DNA of 64,000 nucleotides from Methylocaldum sp035627495 (GTDB taxonomy: Bacteria; Pseudomonadota; Gammaproteobacteria; Methylococcales; Methylococcaceae), in contig NZ_DASPLO010000161.1 in the NCBI RefSeq assembly GCF_035627495.1, forward strand, positions 1-64,000. Direction: 5' to 3'. The notes beneath the pieces are model-generated. The model was not told where the DNA came from. It ran no database searches and saw nothing but the letters and a program-made list of their open reading frames with translations. Both the position numbers and the translations under genes were made by a program. Shown here in pieces: positions 27,820 to 36,534 of the stretch. Within the stretch, counting starts at the first letter, position 1; each line of letters opens with the position of its first letter.

Positions 27820-28842
27820 CTAGATGTATGTTTTTACCAGCACCTCCGCGATTTGGACGCTGTTGAGCGCGGCACCTTTTCGCACGTTGTCGGCTACGAC
27901 CCAAAGGTCTAAACCTCGGGGGTGAGAAATGTCTTCACGGATGCGTCCGACGTAAACGGCATCGTGTCCGGCCGCTTCGGTAATCGCGGTCGGATAGCCA
28001 CCGGGTTTATGTTCGTCTATCACCGTCACTCCTGGCGCGCGGCTGAGTAATTCCCGTGCATATGCAGCGGTAATTTTGTTCCGGGTTTCGATGTGGATTG
28101 CTTCGGAATGGCCGTAGAATACGGGTACCCGCACCGCGGTCGGATTCACCTGAATACTGTCGTCGCCCATGATCTTGCGGGTTTCCCAGACCATCTTCAT
28201 TTCTTCCTTGGTGTAGCCGTTATCCATGAAGACATCGATCTGAGGCAGGGCGTTAAAAGCAATCTGCTTCGGATAGACTTCGGGCTTGATCGGTTTGCCG
28301 TTCAGCAGCTGAGCCGTTTGGTTGCCGAGCTCTTCGATCGCCTTTTTTCCGGTGCCGGACACCGCTTGATACGTGCAGACGTTAATGCGCTCAATGCCGA
28401 CGGCGTCATAGATCGGCTTCAACGCCACCAGCATCTGGATCGTGGAACAGTTCGGATTGGCGATGACGCCGCGGGTCTTGTATTGCGCAATGGCTTCCGG
28501 ATTGACTTCCGGCACAACCAGTGGGATGTCCGCTTCGTAACGGAAACAGGAAGTGTTGTCCACCACCACGCAGCCAGCTTCCGCCGCTTTGGGGGCATAG
28601 ACGGCGGAAACCGACGCTCCCGCGGAGAACAAGCCGATCTGAGCCTTGGAAAAATCGAACTCGGCCACATCCTGCACGGTGAGATAACTGCCTTTGAATT
28701 CCACTTGCTGGCCAGCGGAGCGGGCGCTGGCCAGGGCATACACTTGGCCTACCGGGAAGTTGCGCTCCTCCAGAATGGAAAGCATGGTCTCACCCACCGC
28801 GCCGGTGGCCCCTAACACTGCAATGTTGTATGTCTTGCTCAT
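27820..28842 (-). CDS. asd: Aspartate-semialdehyde dehydrogenase
   Basis: A 340-residue enzyme that reduces aspartyl phosphate to aspartate semialdehyde, feeding lysine, threonine, methionine and diaminopimelate synthesis. The NADP fold begins AVLGATGAVGETML; the catalytic Cys is in NPNCSTIQML, and FYGHSEAIHIET holds the later active-site residues. It is of the shorter type found next to leuB in many Gammaproteobacteria. It lies 18 bp from leuB and precedes fimV in the same direction. Confidence 0.97.
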   Translation of the reverse strand: MSKTYNIAVLGATGAVGETMLSILEERNFPVGQVYALASARSAGQQVEFKGSYLTVQDVAEFDFSKAQIGLFSAGASVSAVYAPKAAEAGCVVVDNTSCFRYEADIPLVVPEVNPEAIAQYKTRGVIANPNCSTIQMLVALKPIYDAVGIERINVCTYQAVSGTGKKAIEELGNQTAQLLNGKPIKPEVYPKQIAFNALPQIDVFMDNGYTKEEMKMVWETRKIMGDDSIQVNPTAVRVPVFYGHSEAIHIETRNKITAAYARELLSRAPGVTVIDEHKPGGYPTAITEAAGHDAVYVGRIREDISHPRGLDLWVVADNVRKGAALNSVQIAEVLVKTYI

Positions 28843-28860
28843 GGGGAAACTCGTTCGGGA

Positions 28861-29949
28861 TTAGCCGTTGAATGATCGTAAAGCGGATACGATAGCGCCA
28901 CCCATTTCCGCAGTTCCGACCTTTTCGGTGCCTTCCGAATAGATGTCTGCGGTTCGGTAACCTGCATCCAAAGCGGCTATCACCGCTTTCTCGATCCGAT
29001 CTGCGGACGCGGCATCGTTGAAACTGTAACGCAGCATCATGGCCACCGACAGTATGGTGGCAATGGGGTTTGCGACGCCCTTGCCGGCAATGTCGGGGGC
29101 TGAGCCGTGAATGGGTTCGTACATGCCCTTGCCATTCTTGTCGAGTGACGCCGAAGGCAGCATGCCAATGGACCCCGTAAGCATGGCGGCGCAGTCCGAG
29201 AGAATGTCCCCGAACATATTATCGGTAAGCATTACGTCAAACTGCTTGGGCGCGCGCACCAACTGCATCGAGGCGTTGTCGACGTACATATGGCTAAGCT
29301 GGACATCCGGGTACTCGTGACCGACCTCGATCACGATCTCGCGCCACAACTCGGTGCACTCCAATACGTTGGCTTTATCGATGGAGCACAGCTTTTTGTT
29401 GCGCTTTTGGGCAATTTGGAATGCGATGTGAGCGATGCGGCGAATTTCCGACTCACTGTAAATTAAAGTGTTGAAGCCTTCCCGCTCGCCTTTGTCGTTG
29501 ATGCGGCGCCCCCGCGGCTTGCCGAAGTAAATGCCGCCGGTCAGCTCGCGGATGATCATGATGTCAAGCCCGGAAACCACTTCCGGCTTCAGAGTCGAGG
29601 CCGCGACCAGCTGCGGATAGAGGATCGCCGGGCGGAGATTCGCGAACAGTTCCAACTCGGCCCGTATTCCCAGAAGGCCACGTTCCGGCCGGACCGAATA
29701 ATCCAGCGGTTCCCATTTTGGGCCGCCGACTGCGCCCAAGAGCACCGAATCGGCCGCCTTCGCCAAGGTCAGGGTCTCGTCCGGAAACGGTGTGCCTTTG
29801 GCGTCGTAGGCGGCGCCGCCAATCAGTGCTTCCTCCGTTTCAACTTCAAGGCCGAACTCCTGTTTCAGGCAGTCAAGAACTTTTAGCGCCTCGGCGACTA
29901 TTTCCGGGCCGATGCCATCGCCGGGCAGTACTGCAATCTTCTTTGTCAT
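28861..29949 (-). CDS. leuB: 3-isopropylmalate dehydrogenase LeuB
   Basis: A 362-residue NAD-dependent enzyme of leucine synthesis. Typical are AVLPGDGIGPEIVAEA at the start, RPAILYP, RELTGGIYFG with the catalytic Tyr, DVQLSHMYVDNASMQL and GSAPDIAGKG. It stands 33 bp after leuD in the order leuC-leuD-leuB-asd. Confidence 0.98.
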   Translation of the reverse strand: MTKKIAVLPGDGIGPEIVAEALKVLDCLKQEFGLEVETEEALIGGAAYDAKGTPFPDETLTLAKAADSVLLGAVGGPKWEPLDYSVRPERGLLGIRAELELFANLRPAILYPQLVAASTLKPEVVSGLDIMIIRELTGGIYFGKPRGRRINDKGEREGFNTLIYSESEIRRIAHIAFQIAQKRNKKLCSIDKANVLECTELWREIVIEVGHEYPDVQLSHMYVDNASMQLVRAPKQFDVMLTDNMFGDILSDCAAMLTGSIGMLPSASLDKNGKGMYEPIHGSAPDIAGKGVANPIATILSVAMMLRYSFNDAASADRIEKAVIAALDAGYRTADIYSEGTEKVGTAEMGGAIVSALRSFNG

Positions 29950-29982
29950 GCGATTGATGATTCTCTCTTTATTTTTGGGAAC

Positions 29983-30624
29983 TTAGGCATATTCCGGGAA
30001 CAGCCACGGCGCTTCCTGGCGGCGACTTGCTTCGTAAGCCCGGATTTTGTCGGCGTGTTGGAGGGTCAGGCCGATGTCGTCCAAGCCGTTGAGCAGGCGG
30101 TATTTCCGCGAAGGGTCGATCTCGAAATGGATCTTGTCACCGTATACGGTGGTGATCGTTTGGGTTTCCAAATTCACGGTGAGATCAAAGCCGGGACCCG
30201 CCTGATTGAAGAGGCTGTCGACGGCCTCGAGTGGGAGCGCGATGGGCAGAAGGCCGTTTTTAAAACAGTTGTTGTAGAAAATGTCGGCAAAGCTCGGCGC
30301 GATGATGACGCGAAAACCATGGTCTTCCAAGGCCCAGGGCGCATGCTCGCGGGATGAGCCGCAGCCGAAATTTTCGCGCGTCAACAGGATTCGCGCGCCA
30401 AAGTAGCACGCTTGATTGAGCACGAAATCCGGGTTCAAAGGCCGGTGCGAGCAATCCATGTCGGGTTCGCCACGATCCAGGTAGCGCCATTCATCGAACA
30501 GATAGGGCCCGAAGCCGCTACGGCGAATGGATTTCAGAAACTGCTTAGGAATGATTGCGTCGGTATCCACGTTGGCGCGGTCCAGAGGCACGACTCTGGA
30601 CGTAAGGCGGCGAAAAGCTCTCAT
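29983..30624 (-). CDS. leuD: 3-isopropylmalate dehydratase small subunit LeuD
   Basis: A 213-residue swivel-domain subunit that works with LeuC to isomerise isopropylmalate. DRANVDTDAIIPKQFLKSI and the substrate loop NFGCGSSREHAPWAL are conserved. Its ATG overlaps the leuC stop by four bases, so the subunits are translated in coupled fashion. Confidence 0.97.
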   Translation of the reverse strand: MRAFRRLTSRVVPLDRANVDTDAIIPKQFLKSIRRSGFGPYLFDEWRYLDRGEPDMDCSHRPLNPDFVLNQACYFGARILLTRENFGCGSSREHAPWALEDHGFRVIIAPSFADIFYNNCFKNGLLPIALPLEAVDSLFNQAGPGFDLTVNLETQTITTVYGDKIHFEIDPSRKYRLLNGLDDIGLTLQHADKIRAYEASRRQEAPWLFPEYA

Positions 30625-32165
30625 TGCTTGGATTTCCTCTTGCGCACGGATTGAGTTTGGGGCGACGGAGCGGGTTTGGATTTTTTCGGGGCGGCAGCCG
30701 ATTTCTCCGGTGCTTTCTTTGTCGATGCTTTATCCGGTTCGTTTGCGGCAGGCGGTGTCGCCGGCATTTGACGCATGTCGACAAAATGGCCGTAGATACC
30801 CGCCGCCGCCGCCATGGCCGGACTCACCAGATGGGTGCGGCCGCCATAACCCTGGCGTCCCTCGAAGTTACGGTTCGACGTGGATGCGCAACGCTCCCCC
30901 GGCTCCAGGCGGTCGGCGTTCATCGCGAGGCACATGGAGCATCCGGGATCGCGCCATTCGAAACCGGCCTCCCGGAAAATCCGATCCAGGCCTTCTTGCT
31001 CGGCCTGGCGTTTCACCAGTCCAGATCCAGGAACCACCAGGGCCTGTTTGATGTTGCTCGCGAGCTTACGGTCTCGGACCACCTCGGCGGCGGCGCGCAA
31101 GTCCTCGATGCGGGCGTTGGTGCATGAACCGATGAAGATCTTGTCCACGCGAATGTCGGTAACGGGCGTGCCGGGTTTCAAATCCATGTATTGCAGCGCC
31201 CGCTTCATGCTTTCACGTTTTACCGAGTCCGTTTCCTTCTCGGGGTCGGGTATCGCGGCATCGATGGGTAATACCAATTCCGGCGAAGTGCCCCAGGTGA
31301 CTTGGGGTTTGATATCGGCAGCATTGATCTCGACCACCTTGTCGAATACGGCATCCTCGTCGCTGCGAAGTTGCCGCCAAGCCGCTACCGCCTTGTCCCA
31401 CAATTCCTCTTTCGGGGCATAGGGCCGGCCTTCCAGGTAAGCGATCGTCACTTCGTCGACGGCTACCAGCCCGGCTCGGGCGCCGGCTTCGATCGCCATG
31501 TTGCACACGGTCATGCGTCCCTCCATCGACAAGCCGCGAATCGCCGATCCCGCGAATTCGATGGTATATCCGGTGCCGCCGGCGGTGCCGATCTTGCCGA
31601 TGACGGCCAGCACGATGTCCTTGGCCGTGACGCCTGTGCCGATCTGCCCGTCCACTTTGATCAGCATGTTCTTGGCTTTTTTCTGAACCAGGCATTGCGT
31701 GGCCAGGACATGCTCCACTTCGGATGTGCCAATCCCGAAAGCGAGGGCGCCGAAGGCTCCGTGGGTCGATGTGTGGGAGTCACCGCAGACTATGGTCGTA
31801 CCGGGCAAGGTCGCGCCCTGTTCGGGCCCGATCACGTGCACGATGCCCTGACGGTCGTCGGTCATATCGAACTCGGTAATGCCGAAGTCGGCGCAGTTCC
31901 GGTCCAGTGTTTCGACTTGAAGCCGTGACACAGGATCGCTGATGCCGTGTTCGCGTCCGGTCGTCGGCACATTGTGATCGGCTGTCGCCAAATTGGCTGC
32001 GATGCGCCAGGGCTTACGGCCCGCCAGTCTTAGCCCTTCGAAGGCTTGCGGCGAAGTTACCTCGTGAATTAAATGACGATCGATGTAAATAAGGGTCGAT
32101 CCGTCCGGTTCGGAGTAAACCACGTGATCGTCCCACAATTTGTCGTAAAGGGTTTTGGCGGCCAT
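30621..32165 (-). CDS. leuC: 3-isopropylmalate dehydratase large subunit LeuC with a basic C-terminal tail
   Basis: A 514-residue aconitase-family subunit that carries the 4Fe-4S cluster; FIGSCTNARIEDLR and GCSMCLAMN supply the cluster cysteines. The catalytic body ends at the normal place (IYGHFVDMR, near residue 465; the family is about 466-475 long). After it comes a tail of about 47 residues made mainly of Lys, Pro, Ala, Ser and Gln, ending RKRKSKQ. The tail is in frame, its stop is fused to the leuD start, and base use is alike, so it is not a frameshift product. Its role is unknown. Confidence 0.96.
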   Translation of the reverse strand: MAAKTLYDKLWDDHVVYSEPDGSTLIYIDRHLIHEVTSPQAFEGLRLAGRKPWRIAANLATADHNVPTTGREHGISDPVSRLQVETLDRNCADFGITEFDMTDDRQGIVHVIGPEQGATLPGTTIVCGDSHTSTHGAFGALAFGIGTSEVEHVLATQCLVQKKAKNMLIKVDGQIGTGVTAKDIVLAVIGKIGTAGGTGYTIEFAGSAIRGLSMEGRMTVCNMAIEAGARAGLVAVDEVTIAYLEGRPYAPKEELWDKAVAAWRQLRSDEDAVFDKVVEINAADIKPQVTWGTSPELVLPIDAAIPDPEKETDSVKRESMKRALQYMDLKPGTPVTDIRVDKIFIGSCTNARIEDLRAAAEVVRDRKLASNIKQALVVPGSGLVKRQAEQEGLDRIFREAGFEWRDPGCSMCLAMNADRLEPGERCASTSNRNFEGRQGYGGRTHLVSPAMAAAAGIYGHFVDMRQMPATPPAANEPDKASTKKAPEKSAAAPKKSKPAPSPQTQSVRKRKSKQ

Positions 32166-32272
32166 AGACTCTTGTTGATGGCGAGTTTTATACGGGGAAT
32201 GTGACGCTCCAGCTAAATCCTCAGGAGGCGTCCCATGGATGTTTCAGTCGAGGCTTGCCCGACAAACCAAAA

Positions 32273-32917
32273 TCATTCCAACAGTGAAAAAATCTTGTCC
32301 CGAATGGCTTCAACGCTGCCGACGCCATCGATGCTGGAGAATTTGACGGCTTCCCGTTCGGCTTTTTGCCGGTAGTAGCCTACCAATGGCTTGGTCTGCT
32401 CGTGATAAACCTGCAGGCGCTTGCGCACGGTTTCTTCCTTGTCGTCATCCCGCTGAATCAAGGGTTCGCCGGTGATGTCGTCCCGGCCTTCGACCTTGGG
32501 CGGGTTGAAGATCACGTGATACGTCCGTCCGGAAGCGGGATGCACGCGCCGGCCGCTCATGCGTTTGACGATTTCCTCGTCGTCCACCACGATTTCGATG
32601 ACATGGTCGATGGAGACACCCATCTCCGCAAGCCCTTCCGCCTGAGCGATCGTCCGCGGGAACCCGTCGAGTAAAAACCCGTTTTTGCAGTCCTCTTGGG
32701 CGATACGCTCCTTGATCAATCCCAGGATGATTTCATCCGATACCAAAGCGCCGGAATCCATGACCTTCTTCGCCTCGATACCTAAGGGCGTACCTTCCCG
32801 CACGGCAGCGCGCAGCATGTCGCCCGTCGAGATCTGCGGAATATTGAATTTTTCCATTATGGCTTTGGCTTGAGTGCCTTTTCCGGATCCGGGGCTTCCG
32901 AGAAGGATCACGCGCAT
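32273..32917 (-). CDS. adk: Adenylate kinase
   Basis: A 214-residue enzyme that balances AMP, ADP and ATP. The P-loop GSPGSGKGTQA is followed by the AMP-binding region (ISTGDMLRAAV) and FLLDGFPRTIAQAE. The lid (GRRVHPASGRTYH through DDITGEPL) is of the long type without zinc cysteines, as in Gram-negative bacteria. It lies upstream of the leuC operon in the same direction with a 107-bp gap. Confidence 0.98.
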   Translation of the reverse strand: MRVILLGSPGSGKGTQAKAIMEKFNIPQISTGDMLRAAVREGTPLGIEAKKVMDSGALVSDEIILGLIKERIAQEDCKNGFLLDGFPRTIAQAEGLAEMGVSIDHVIEIVVDDEEIVKRMSGRRVHPASGRTYHVIFNPPKVEGRDDITGEPLIQRDDDKEETVRKRLQVYHEQTKPLVGYYRQKAEREAVKFSSIDGVGSVEAIRDKIFSLLE

Positions 32918-33141
32918 TTCAGGGACTCCGTGGTTAATTAAACTTGCAATTCTGTCACAAATGCGCAGGGAATGTCACACCGGGGCATTTTAGTCCAATC
33001 GCCCGCCATGATCTCCGAGGTTGCGCGGCCGTTTCTAATTGGGGGGCGAAGAAGTGCTTCTTCCAGTGAAATCGACATCGGTTATACCTGCATTTTGATG
33101 TTTAATAAGTGCGGCACTTCGATCACCAACAGGTCATTCCA

Positions 33142-33513
33142 ATGTCCGAACTTAACGACCCGCGTGTATTCTTCGCAGCCGAACGCACTCTCCTGGCCTG
33201 GAATCGCACCAGTCTTGCCTGGATGGCCTTCGGGTTCGTGATCGAGCGCTTCGGTTTGTTCGTGCATCTGGTTTTTTCAAAACCCGGCGAACCCTTGCAG
33301 AAGGGCATTTCGTTTTGGCTGGGCATCGCTTTTGTTTTTTTCGGAGCAATTATTGCGATACTGTCGACTATCCAGTATCGAAAGGTGCTGAAGACACTAA
33401 AGCCGGTGGAGATTCCCGACGGCTATCGGGCCGGCATAGGGGTGCTCGCGAACCTGGTCATCGTCCTACTTGGCATTGCGCTGATTGTCTATCTATTTTT
33501 GGGCGAGCTTTGA
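33142..33513 (+). CDS. DUF202 small membrane protein
   Basis: A 123-residue protein with three spans (about 24-41, 60-78 and 98-118). The N-terminal block DPRVFFAAERTLLAWNRTSLAW is the DUF202 (YidH-like) signature. The function is unknown. ATG 33142 is chosen; a GTG at 33109 is in frame but adds residues unlike the family and has no Shine-Dalgarno, while ACAGG lies about eight bases before 33142. Confidence 0.85.
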   Translation: MSELNDPRVFFAAERTLLAWNRTSLAWMAFGFVIERFGLFVHLVFSKPGEPLQKGISFWLGIAFVFFGAIIAILSTIQYRKVLKTLKPVEIPDGYRAGIGVLANLVIVLLGIALIVYLFLGEL

Positions 33514-33593
33514 GGCGACTTAGGTGGAGGGCGGCAGCATAGTCAATAGATTAGCCCGTGTGACGCCTGAAGCGCACTCCCGCATGCTGCAGG

Positions 33594-34454
33594 TCACCAC
33601 CCTTCCAAGGGGCTGAATCCTCTTATCAATTTAATTTCCCCTTTTTGGGTCCGCTCGTATTCCTTTCGCACAAGGTCGGGGTTGTACTTCCGTTCCAGGC
33701 GACGCAGGGTGAAATGGCCGCGCGCAACGTCCTGAAAGTGCTGCATGAATACGAGATTGATTAAGGCACCGCTGACGGCCCCCGCTACCGGCACCATCTG
33801 CATGGCGATCTCGTCCGAAATGACGACGCCGAAACGTGCGGCGATTCCGCGAATCAATCCGACGCCGGCCGGAACGCTCAGGCTGGAGGCCCCGCCATAA
33901 TCAGCGATGCCGGCAAAATGGAAAGCCAACGTTGACCGCAATCCGTAGTAGCCGGTATCGGCCGCATCGTCGTCATTCGATCGCCCACCCAAGGCGAACA
34001 CTTCCACGCAAGCCAGACGCGCATCGAGCATGCCCAGATTCTCGCCTTCGCTGCGGGCGATGTCGGCAATCGAACGCAGCATCAGCAACGTGATGACCGG
34101 CAATTCGGCAACCAAGGCAATTGGACCGAAGAAACCGCCGACCGCTCCGACCGCGAATGCTGCAAACTTGTGGTAGTTATCGTGTGCTCCTGAAATGGCA
34201 TGCGTATCTAGCGTCCTTGCCGCCGTATGCATGGCTTGACGGATGCTGAATTCGGCCGCTTTGTTCACGCGTTGATGCCAGCTCTTGGGTAGCAGTTTGA
34301 GCGTTTGTTCGATCGGAGTGCCGATCACATTGCTCAGCCGAGCGGCAAAGGAAGGGTGTTCCAGATGTCGATACGCCCAGCGAAGCTGTTCCAGTTCCTC
34401 CGGCGTTAACGATGCTTTTGCCATGACTTGCTCCACGTTTTGCGGTTTATCCAA
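33594..34454 (-). CDS. EcsC-family protein
   Basis: A 286-residue protein of the EcsC family, named after a Bacillus protein of unclear role. Seen are an N-terminal helical region (LTPEELEQLRWAYRHLEHP), a small-residue hydrophobic stretch that may touch the membrane (AFAVGAVGGFFGPIALVAELPVITLLML split over residues 97-125), a central ALGG block, and a C-terminal pair GAVSGALINLVFMQHFQDVA and HFTLRRLERKYN typical of the family. It stands alone, and no partner gene hints at its job. Confidence 0.8.
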   Translation of the reverse strand: MDKPQNVEQVMAKASLTPEELEQLRWAYRHLEHPSFAARLSNVIGTPIEQTLKLLPKSWHQRVNKAAEFSIRQAMHTAARTLDTHAISGAHDNYHKFAAFAVGAVGGFFGPIALVAELPVITLLMLRSIADIARSEGENLGMLDARLACVEVFALGGRSNDDDAADTGYYGLRSTLAFHFAGIADYGGASSLSVPAGVGLIRGIAARFGVVISDEIAMQMVPVAGAVSGALINLVFMQHFQDVARGHFTLRRLERKYNPDLVRKEYERTQKGEIKLIRGFSPLEGW

Positions 34455-34958
34455 TCGGCCTTTAACAAGTATCGGGACAATCCTGGTCCCAGACAGTGTG
34501 CCACGGATCGGAGTGATTAGGCCGGCCGGAGTTCACGCTTAGGCTCGCCGCAAACTTGTGCCGGTTTGATGATGTTAAACGCAAGACGGCCGAAAGCCGT
34601 GCGGCATTCTTTGCTTTTGGATAAATGAGATCAGGGATTGGAAGAATCAAAACGACTTTGCCGCCATAATCGATCCTAACAATAAGTGCGCTCAGCAGCA
34701 CATAACCGATGTGACAAAAGGAAAAGCATCCTGATTGCCGAGTTCGAGCGTATTGAAGTCTTCGGTAAATTGGACGGCCGTGCCCCCGGCCAGTTCCGCA
34801 TGATCTATCTTGCGAACCCGGCACGGCTCATGCGGAAAGCGAATCGAGCCTGGCCGGGTTCAAGCTCGGAGTGCTCAGCCGAGGGTTGCGCCGTGAATTG
34901 AATCCGCGGTCGCAGAGGCTGCCGATTCACTTGGATTGTGAGCCGGCAGCCGAGAGGG
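34455..34958. other. 504-bp gap between EcsC and gltD
   Basis: No convincing gene. Short open frames on both strands have no recognisable product and no Shine-Dalgarno. The gap holds one nested inverted repeat (34785-34858), described separately. Upstream of the minus-strand EcsC gene some control signals are expected but none was clear. Confidence 0.5.
34785..34858. repeat. Nested inverted repeat, possible structured RNA
   Basis: A 19-base left arm (34785-34803) splits into two perfect pairings on the right: TTCCGCATGA with TCATGCGGAA (34828-34837), and CCCGGCCAG with CTGGCCGGG (34850-34858). The loop is 24 nt, and the right side has a 12-nt internal bulge. There is no T run after it. It does not match a riboswitch or small RNA that I know. 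Confidence 0.45.
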
Positions 34959-36398
34959 TTAACGGGGAAGTTCCGAGTGCCCCATCAGGTATTCGTCGAC
35001 AGAGCGGGCGCACTGGCGGCCTTCGCGGATGGCCCAGACCACGAGTGACTGGCCGCGGCGCATATCGCCGGCGGTGAAGATCTTATCCGTCGAGGTGCGA
35101 TAGTCCAAGGTATTGGCCTTGACGTTGCCGCGTTCGTCGAGGCTCACGCCGAGGTCGTGAAGCATGCCTTCGTGCACGGGGTGGATGAAACCCATGGCCA
35201 GCAGCACGAGGTCGGCTTTCAAGGTGAATTCGCTGCCGGGAATTTCGTTCATTACCCAGCGTCCACCGTCCTGTGTCCACTCAAGCCTGACGCAACGAAT
35301 TTGCTTAACCACACCGTCTTCTCCTTCGATAGACTTCGTGGCAACGCTCCAATGGCGTTCGCAGCCTTCCTCGTGGGAGCTGGATGTACGCAGCTTGTTG
35401 GGCCAATTAGGCCAAGTGACGTCTTTTTTCTCTTTTTCCGGGGGCTTCGGCAGGATTTCCAGTTGTGTGATGGATGCAGCGCCATGCCGAGCCGAGGTGC
35501 CGATGCAGTCGGAGCCGGTATCGCCGCCGCCGATGACGACGACATGCTTGTCCGTCGCCCAGATGCTGGTTTCCTCGGGAAGCATATCTCCGGCGACGCG
35601 GCGGTTCTGCTGCGGCAGGAATTCCATTGCGAAGTGAACGCCCCGAAGTTCGCGCCCGGGCACGTTCAAATCACGCGGCTTTTCCGCGCCGCCGGTCAAT
35701 ACCACGGCATCGTAGTTATCGAGCAGCTTTTTCGTCGGAATGTCCTGGCCAACATGACTATTGGGACGGAACACCACGCCCTCGGCCTGCATCTGGGCGA
35801 TGCGGCGATCGATCAGGTGTTTTTCCATCTTGAAATCGGGGATCCCGTAGCGCATCAATCCACCGATACGGTCGGCTTTCTCGTATACCACGACGCTGTG
35901 GCCGGCTCGCGCCAATTGCTGGGCACAGGCCAGTCCCGCGGGGCCGGATCCCACCACGGCTACCCGCTTGCCGGTACGATGCTGGGGAATGCTCGGCGTG
36001 ACCCAGCCCATTTCCCAGGCTTTGTCGATAATCGAACATTCGATGGTCTTGATCGTGACCGGCTCGTCGGTCAGGTTCAGGGTGCAGGACGCTTCGCACG
36101 GCGCCGGACAGATGCGGCCGGTGAACTCGGGGAAGTTGTTGGTGCTATGCAGTACCTCGATCGCTTCGCGCCAATTTCCTTGATAAACGAGATCGTTCCA
36201 GTCGGGGATGATGTTGTTGACCGGGCAGCCCTGGTGACAATAGGGAATACCGCAATCCATGCAGCGCGCCCCTTGTCGGCTGACTTCCTCTTCGGTCAGC
36301 GGGACGACAAATTCCTGGTAGTGCTGGAGACGGTCCGCCACCAGCTTATAGCGTCTGTCCTGACGTGAGATTTCCATGAATCCCGTGGGTTTGCCCAT
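34959..36398 (-). CDS. gltD: Glutamate synthase [NADPH] small subunit GltD
   Basis: A 479-residue FAD/NADPH subunit that feeds electrons to GltB. N-terminal cysteines CMDCGIPYCHQGCPVNN and CPAPCEASC bind iron-sulfur clusters. The FAD fold is VAVVGSGPAGLACAQQLARAGH, given here in two parts around residue 155, and the NADPH fold is HVVVIGGGDTGSDCIGT. The ending AGDMRRGQSLVVWAI is conserved. It follows gltB by 136 bp in the same direction. Confidence 0.97.
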   Translation of the reverse strand: MGKPTGFMEISRQDRRYKLVADRLQHYQEFVVPLTEEEVSRQGARCMDCGIPYCHQGCPVNNIIPDWNDLVYQGNWREAIEVLHSTNNFPEFTGRICPAPCEASCTLNLTDEPVTIKTIECSIIDKAWEMGWVTPSIPQHRTGKRVAVVGSGPAGLACAQQLARAGHSVVVYEKADRIGGLMRYGIPDFKMEKHLIDRRIAQMQAEGVVFRPNSHVGQDIPTKKLLDNYDAVVLTGGAEKPRDLNVPGRELRGVHFAMEFLPQQNRRVAGDMLPEETSIWATDKHVVVIGGGDTGSDCIGTSARHGAASITQLEILPKPPEKEKKDVTWPNWPNKLRTSSSHEEGCERHWSVATKSIEGEDGVVKQIRCVRLEWTQDGGRWVMNEIPGSEFTLKADLVLLAMGFIHPVHEGMLHDLGVSLDERGNVKANTLDYRTSTDKIFTAGDMRRGQSLVVWAIREGRQCARSVDEYLMGHSELPR

Positions 36399-36446
36399 TC
36401 TGTTTCTACCTCGTTACTGTGCCTTGTTGCACGAGAAAGCTTTAGA

Positions 36447-36468
36447 CTTCGGCTTCTGGGTGCCGAAG
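36447..36468. other. Hairpin in the gltB-gltD gap
   Basis: CTTCGGC and GCCGAAG form a perfect 7-bp stem with an 8-nt loop. With no T run it is more likely an mRNA-stabilising or processing hairpin between two cistrons than a full terminator. Confidence 0.35.
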
Positions 36469-36534
36469 CGCCTTCCATTTTTCCAATCGTGGGTCCTGGT
36501 CAGCGCGGGGCGCGTTTACACCGCGCCCGTACTT

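Noticed and set aside
34820..34858. Possible group II intron domain V
   Set aside because: The stem and the catalytic triad positions do not fit, and no intron-encoded protein is near.
34686..34901. 71-codon open frame across the inverted repeat near gltD
   Set aside because: No match to a known family and no ribosome site; the nested repeat explains the sequence better.
35157..36368. 403-codon open frame opposite gltD
   Set aside because: It is an antisense frame of a highly conserved GC-rich gene; it has no recognisable domain and no start signal.
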